Source: Sweltsa coloradensis (Eukaryota > Arthropoda > Insecta > Plecoptera > Chloroperlidae). From it: a DNA stretch of 64,000 nucleotides. The position numbers were made by a program, and so were the translations under genes. The notes under the pieces are model-generated. The model had not been told where the DNA came from and made no database searches. It saw only the letters and a list, made by a program, of their open reading frames with translations. The DNA is taken from NCBI GenBank assembly GCA_024449915.1, contig JAMZAV010000642.1, forward strand, positions 62,001 through 126,000, read 5' to 3'. Numbering within the stretch: the first letter of the stretch is position 1; each line of letters starts with the position of its first letter. Below, one piece after another: positions 57,316 through 64,000 of the stretch.

Positions 57316-58982
57316 TTAACAGTAGCTTCCTAGTTCCTACATTGTGTTACTAGAACTTAAAGCTTATCAGTTGTATGGTTCATTATATATCTATAAAACT
57401 ACGCCTAGTTACATACTCTGTTGTTTGTTATTACATTCATGTAGGCAGGCTCCCATTATAAGACGCTGCGAACGACTCAATTTTATACTTATATAACGTG
57501 TACGGACGCTGGCAGATACTCTTGACGATTGCGTAATCCAGCGTTTTTGAGTGCTGGCTCATTTCCTATAGCACACGTGTGCGCGATGAAGATGGATGGG
57601 GGGTATGAGATCCAGTTCCCTAGTTTGATTTTAATAGTTTTTGTTACCGGTACCTCAGCCAAAAGTCAAAACTAGTTATTTTGCTGAGGCAAACTGTGTT
57701 TGGATTCGTCGTTTCGTGGAGTGTTTTTTTTTCACTATACTTGGCCAAACTCCAAAGCGCTAATCGAGACGACATATTGGAGGCAAGTGCCCCCACGGAT
57801 TTGATTTGGTCTCTACTTGTCCTGTTGTCAATAAAGGACAAATCATGTTTGTCAAATTTCTAGCGACTTTAGAAAGTATTTAATAATTTTATTTTTCGTA
57901 GTATGGCTAAGAAGTTATTTTTGCTTCTCCCCCCCCCCCCCCACGCAACTGCGATCCCCACGGTCTCATAGTTAAGCTACTGTGAACCAGATGTTTACAT
58001 TATACTTCCACACAAACGCTCGAGTGATACGAGTATATTTTTAGCCGCGATCTGCCTTCAGCCGTTTTGCTTACGCACGTAAGTTGGACCGCATATCGAT
58101 GAAAAAAAAGTCGGTCTAGAATACTATACTACTAATATTGTTCCGATTTTCCTCATTTTAGTAGCAACCTAAAAGTAATGTCAAGTGAGAAACTAGACGG
58201 CGTGGCACCCATGGGTCAATGATTCACATATTTTCACATCCCGTCTTGGCGCAGTGTCCGACTCCAACCGTCTGTTGTTGGGTCGTTTATCAATCATTAT
58301 AGCTCGTGTTTTGAGACAAAGACGCAGGAGACCTTCACTCCACACTCCTAATATGTATGACGAGTGATACAATAATAAGGCGACCTTGAGATTCTCTGTG
58401 GTGTTCACGGAAAACACTCTCGCCGTGCGCCCATGGTCAAGCGATGACCTCTAGCTTTTACGTGGCGATGTCCTGTGATTTATAGGGTTGTTTGTGTTGT
58501 TTTTGTTGGGAGTATTGATTGACTTTTAGTCAACTTTCGTTTAAAGTCCATTCCCTGGCGTCACTAGGAGGAGGCGACCTTTGCTCGTTATCCCGTTTTT
58601 TAGAACCTGAACCCGCTACTGTTCACTGGGACGTCATTTTATATACATTTTATATTTTATAAATAGATTTTAATTTCAAGAGTTGTCGCTCATGTAGCCA
58701 TAATAAACGGCATGTAAAAGTTAAATCATTTTTTTAGGAAACTAGCAAGATCATTTAGATTTATTAGCATAGGGTATCTTTAAAAATTCGAGTTATTATG
58801 TTACAGGTTAGTACTTACTATTATTTTAGAAATATTTACATCTTAAACTTAAATATGCACTGTTCAAAATTTCCATAAGCTATAGTCCCTACCTCTAAAG
58901 CATCCTACATAGTTTTGAAATCTTATGGTTGAGCCGAAGCGCAGGGATTTGTCTCATTTTGCAAGCACGCTATTAAAGAAAC

Positions 58983-59308
58983 CAGTGACGTAACTAGCCC
59001 CGTTTTTTTAAGGGGCGAACATTTTGTTAAAAATTACCCATAAAAGAATTGTTTATTTTTCACTTGCAACTACTGCCATGTCGTAGGGCCTATGGTAGGT
59101 TAATATGGAGGGACAGTGACATAACTTCAGGGGGTAAAGTATGTATCCAGGTACAATGGGGGGTCTAGGGGGCCTTAACATTGCAAATGGTGGTATTTTA
59201 CTACCAGGATTTTGCATGGTTTCCTCAATAGCTTATAAAATTGTGATCATCAGTTTTATTGTCGGTTTACAAACTGTGGGGGGGGGGGGGCCCGTAGTTA
59301 TGCCACTG
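58983..59308. mobile_element. hAT-like MITE with perfect 8-bp target duplication
   Basis: Left end CAGTGACGTAACTAGCCCCG, right end GGGCCCGTAGTTATGCCACTG minus its first base. The flanks are AAAGAAAC on both sides, an exact 8-bp duplication. Length 326 bp; a 13-base G run lies just inside the right end. Clearest transposon insertion in the FEM1 intron. Confidence 0.85.
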
Positions 59309-59342
59309 AAAGAAACTTATGATAATGTGTCTTAGCCTACAC

Positions 59343-60811
59343 CAGCGTTTCCCAAACTGAGTCGCAAAAAGTTTTGAAAATCAGATTTTTATTTAAATAC
59401 GGTACTTGAAACAAATTAAACCAAAAAAATTGTAATTCTGGCTATCCTTTGCAAAAATAGCAGTGTTGTGATTCCAATGCTTAAATACAGTTTAGTTAAT
59501 CCAGATCGTAGAGTTTCCCTGGCTAATCCTATACCCTGGTAAATAAAAAGTCGGTTTTTGGGTGGAATCACGTTCCGCGCGACTCTGTGTGACGATTGAT
59601 GGAACTACTTCAATAAAAGTACGTCACTTTTCTACTAGTAGTTAACAGTCGATGACGGCAAATGGCGGAAACGTCAAAATATTAAATACGATCGAATGTT
59701 GGCGAATGTTTTGGCATAAAGCAAACTCTCTTTATTAATGAGGATATTTCTGATGGAGTAGACCTAAGCTTAGGAGCTAGGCCGACAATATGTATTGTTC
59801 AAGATTTCGATTTGAGTGCCAAAGGCGTACTTACGTCTGAAAACTGTATTGTGGCCTTGGGCCTAGGCTACACTTACGTCCGTTAGGCTTGAACAAGGCA
59901 TATATCAAATTATTTCGCACGAAAATGTCAGTGACGCCTGCGCAACACTTTATAGTGCAATAATAAATCAAAAGTAAATCGTTTTAAAAGGCTAGGGCCC
60001 AGGGCTTATATGATTGAAATAAAATTGAAGTTTGACGTTTCGTTTGTTGTTTGTTGATTTCAGCGTCACTGCACATCGATAATCTACTGACCGTATTTAG
60101 CGTGCAGTGCTTTTATTAGTTTCACATTGGAGCCGCTCTCAGCGCGCAGGACGTTAGATTCCGTTTTGACTTGGGAGTAAGGGGACCTCCCCAAAGGGGA
60201 AACTTCTTTATCGACTCTGGTTAATCCGAATGCGTCATGGTTTCACTGCAACCATACTCAATACTGCAACCAACACAGGGACAGGCACAGGCACAGAGGG
60301 GGCAGTGCAATTTAGAAAATGACTTTGAAAACGTTTGGAACGTTTCCGTGATGATCGTGAACTTTATCTGTTTGGTTCATAGCCTGTTCGCAACTGTTTG
60401 AACCTGTCTGAACCTGACTCTACGTTAAAAAAACAAATTTCAACCACAAAAAATGACATTGTTCTGGATGTCTGTTCAACAAATGGAAACTATTTCTGCA
60501 GAAGCTGGGAAGGTGCTGCTATTTTTCACATCGTACAATAATTTATTGTCAAGTTAAATTTTCGAGTATGGAAGGGATAAAAAGTAAATTACGAAACAAA
60601 AGCTCCAAATTGCCGAACTCCTTTAGCCTAAAAATTGCTCACATCAGCTTGGACAAAAATGCTGTCATCAACAGCTAACCTAAAAATTTCTTTACGTTTA
60701 GAGGTACACCCCCCCCCCCCCCACACACACACACAGGCTATAATAGCTAGGTGGGTCGTAAACATTTGGCATTCTAAAAAATGGGTCGCGTTCTAAAAAG
60801 TTACCATACTG
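59343..60811. mobile_element. Decayed hAT (Charlie-like) element
   Basis: Left end CAGCGTTTCCCAAACTGAGT CGC is the classic CAG..TTCCCAAACT type. The right side has GGGTCGTAAACATTTGGC, ATGGGTCGCGTTCTAAAAAG and TTACCATACTG, the expected mirrored layout. No target duplication is visible and no ORF remains. Confidence 0.45.
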
Positions 60812-60944
60812 ACATTCTCAAAAATACTTGTTTCTTATAAACTTGTCGGTAGCTGTATTAGGCTAAAAAGTATTGTTGATCAGGACAATGTTTTATATTT
60901 TTGCAGAAGAACGACTAATAGAAACATTGTTTGTGTGTTTTAAG

Positions 60945-61104
60945 GTTTTCTTGGACCACCGTTCGAAGGAGGAAGTGTTGATGCTGATAGTTGCCAAGAC
61001 AAATGGCGCGACACCCCTTGTTATGGCGTGTCGCAATGGCCATTATGATGTGGCAGAGTATCTCATAGAGCGCTGTAATGCCAATATCGAACAAGTGGGA
61101 TCAG
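60945..61104 (+). CDS. FEM1C: FEM1A/C-type ankyrin protein, exon 2
   Basis: Follows a TGTGTTTTAAG acceptor and ends TCAG|GTAAGA, leaving one base (phase 1). It reads VFLDHRSKEEVLMLIVAKTN then GATPLVMACRNGHYDVAEYL and IERCNANIEQVGS. SKEEV and KTNGATPL-MA-R-GH--V-E-L are the family's helix before ANK1 and the first ankyrin repeat. Joined to exon 1 in phase 0 the spacing ARDGKL to SKEEV equals that of vertebrate FEM1C. Open sequence extends past the donor but the family match stops exactly there. Confidence 0.95.
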
Positions 61105-61415
61105 GTAAGAATTTGACTGAAATAATTGTTAGAATCTTGCAGCAATTTGCAAAAAAAGTATATACTAGTAGGCTTCCTTTGCTTCAAATTCCAAGGAAAG
61201 ATAACCCTAAAAACCGACAATTTTAAATTTGTTGACCCAAAGTTTATGATAGGCTTCTTAACTAGTTTGAATTTAACAAATTTTAATTACCCTAACTAAG
61301 TTTAAATTAACAAGTGTTTTCTGTACCCAGACTAGATATTGAAAATGAAATAGGGCCTATGTACAATTTTATGGCCAATTGTTGCTTAATTAGAATTGTA
61401 TGGTACCGGTAGGTA

Positions 61416-62813
61416 CAGGGCTCGAAAATTCCTATGCCCGAGTTGCCCGGGGCAACTAACACTCCAGGCACGGGCAACTAATAATTTAGGTTGACAAACG
61501 GAGCAACTAACAAATTTGGTAAAACTCGAATCCGTAAATTTCACTAGTGAAGACCCACTTTATCGCCAGAGGCGCTACCATAAGGGCATTAGGGCATATG
61601 CCCCTCACGTACTCTTTGCTCAACTCCATCAATATACGAGTTGAAGACGTAGGGTATCCATACTTAAAATCACATTTTGTAAAATTCTCAATGTGAGACC
61701 TTTGACAGCGCGGTAAGGAACATCGAACAACGCTTGAATAAGTGACTTTTTAACTGACGGTTGGACAAGGTGACGCTCGCTAGTCCTTATTGAATAGCCA
61801 AAATCGTTGCTCGAATAAGCTGGAATACTCGGAGGAATGAATATTGATGAGAGTCGGCCAGAGCTGTGTAAGGAGAATTTACGCGCGCTGTTTGGGTAAA
61901 TCGAGAATATGTCCTAATGAAAATAAGGAAACTTATTTTCACCTTAATTGATGTGTGCATCTAAAATTTTAGCAAGCAAGGCGAAGAATTTTTAAAATTA
62001 CCAGTTTAAATGATATATTTTGTGCGCAGGCGTATTAAACCATTGGCAACTATATGGCTTATCCAGGCGCAACTTTTTTGCTAAAAAATATTAATATTTT
62101 GTATTGCAGTAAGTTTCCTTGCTCAAATCTTAAAGCTGTTTGGAGCTAAATATATGAAAAATTATGGCTCGTCTGGCTGGGCTTCGCCCCAGACCCCTTG
62201 TAGCCCACGCAAGTCCATTAAAATATATTGTGCCCTGCCTATTTTAAACCCCACGAGCCGCCACTGATCGACAGGCGACAGACGCTCGACGTAGTTCCAA
62301 GCACTTGCCACAGGCTGCACCACACACCACTACAATCGCATTTCAATCGATATCGACCTTTCGACTTTACCCATAATTCACTGCTGCCGAGAAAAAGGAG
62401 ATCCGAGACTTGTTTACTCTCCATTTTGTAAAATTCCAACCATTTTTGACACTTTATAAACTATTGCGTAATATTGAACCATTCTTTAATGGATATATGG
62501 AACTTTTTTAACTGTAGGCCTAGTGGAATAGCTTCAACGTCTCTGACTACGCCTACTTTAAGCCACTCACAATCAACGAAGATGAGATAAGCCTAGGCCT
62601 AGGTAATGAACCTATCAAAAAGGTAAAATATGACTGAGAGTATGATAAAAAGCGGGTGCGTAAAGTTAATGACTCGCGGCTATTGTTAAAATTAAGAAAA
62701 TTGTCGTTAATGTTAAAATAAGGAACATTATTGTGTCAACCTTGAATTGAGTCTGGGCAACTAAAATTTTGGGCCACTGGGCAAGTAGATTTTTTAAAAT
62801 TTGTCAAGCCCTG
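61416..62813. mobile_element. hAT-like element, CAGGGCTCGAAAA ends
   Basis: Left end CAGGGCTCGAAAATTCCTAT, right end AAAATTTGTCAAGCCCTG (reverse complement CAGGGCTTGACAAA). GGGCAACTAA blocks occur near both ends. AGGTA lies directly outside each end, a possible 5-bp target duplication. It carries the 61567-62266 insertion and no transposase frame. Confidence 0.58.
61567..62266. mobile_element. hAT-like element nested in the previous one
   Basis: Left end CAGAGGCGCTACCATAAGGG, right end CCCCACGAGCCGCCACTG (reverse complement CAGTGGCGGCTCGTGGGG). Flanks ATCGC and ATCGA agree at 4 of 5. The interior has GGCTTCGCCCCAGACCCCTT, a block common in such elements. No ORF. Confidence 0.45.
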
Positions 62814-63166
62814 AGGTATATATTTTACTTGGGTGCGATGAGAAGGAAGACCATTGTGCATGACGATAATTTGGACTTTCATACCAGACTCACTCTTTTT
62901 GATTAGGAGGCCTACTAGGCCTACCACTTTTAGCATAACTTGCAAGTGAACCTTATAATTTAGAATGCCTGATAGTAGGTAATCTTTAACAATTTTGTGA
63001 CACCTCACCAGTAGGCTCTAGTCTTTGAATTTTTACTGGTAATGGAAATTTCCTTTAGCCATAATTTCCTCCGTATTTTTCCCCTGATGGAAATGAAATT
63101 GATGGAAAATTCATCAAACAACCATTCCACAACAAACACTACAAACACTAGTTCTATTCTATTTAA

Positions 63167-64000
<834 letters not shown>

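Larger units (their letters stand above)
49076..60944 (+). other. FEM1C: FEM1 intron 1 (about 11.9 kb)
   Basis: GTAAGT donor, TTTTAAG acceptor, phase 0. The first 2.5 kb is packed with AGGCCT/TAGGCC sequence. Further right are hAT-like elements (51277, 58983, 59343), a CTAG-class palindrome (about 52.6 kb), a Helentron-like copy (56765) and weak tRNA-like pieces near 52480-52560, 53680-53800 and 54525-54600. 55260-56640 and 57330-58980 show nothing beyond AT-rich intron; the 175-codon minus-strand frame at 56077-56604 has no recognisable domain. Confidence 0.9.

Overview
This is eukaryotic, intron-rich, repeat-dense nuclear DNA from a metazoan. It is a head-to-head gene pair of which only the 5' ends lie inside the window. 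On the minus strand is Groucho/TLE: exon 1 (47559-47594, opening MYPAPARHPSAA) and exon 2 (2413-2513, start of the Q domain) are separated by an intron of about 45 kb, and intron 2 runs off the left edge. On the plus strand is a FEM1A/C-type gene: exon 1 (49019-49075), exon 2 (60945-61104) and exon 3 (63198-63398), with introns of about 11.9 and 2.1 kb, running off the right edge. The start codons are about 1.4 kb apart, with a shared upstream region at 47595-49018. In both genes the reading frames join exactly across consensus splice sites and match family order and spacing, so these calls are strong even though the exons are tiny.

The organism is probably an invertebrate, and an echinoderm or other invertebrate deuterostome is my best guess. 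That is inferred from a single FEM1A/C-type gene, long AT-rich introns, the abundance of the octamers TAGGCCTA and TACCGGTA, and the repeat types. I cannot name a species.

Nearly everything else is intron filled with mobile-element debris. (1) At least ten copies or fragments of Helentron-like non-autonomous elements occur (about 8.4, 17.9, 19.5, 22.8, 23.4, 25.6, 27.8, 36.2, 41.3 and 56.8 kb). They have an asymmetric inverted repeat (TTGGATGAGCG at the 5' end, CGCTCATCCAA near the 3' end), a 3' stem-loop and a CTAG-T end. (2) Several hAT-like MITEs have CAGTGGCG-type ends, one with a perfect 8-bp target duplication. (3) A 3.3-kb ORF-less element has about 150-bp terminal inverted repeats. 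(4) tRNA-derived SINE pieces are often arranged as inverted pairs. (5) An unassigned family is built around a GGGGCTTAGAAG motif. (6) A foldback at 3581-3895 is made of degenerate 11-nt repeats. Tandem duplications (198 bp x2, 48 bp x3, about 173 bp x2) and long G/C homopolymers add to this. I found no intact transposase or reverse transcriptase, no rRNA, no convincing tRNA gene and no CRISPR.

Candidate functional non-coding sites inside the Groucho intron are a CpG-rich island with an ATTGG/CCAAT palindrome and E2F-like sites (about 30.69-30.93 kb), a CpG-rich block at 39.14-39.50 kb, and an exon-like segment on the opposite strand at 15794-16010. The intergenic region carries a YY1-like site next to a full CRE (48549-48569), which fits a promoter for FEM1.
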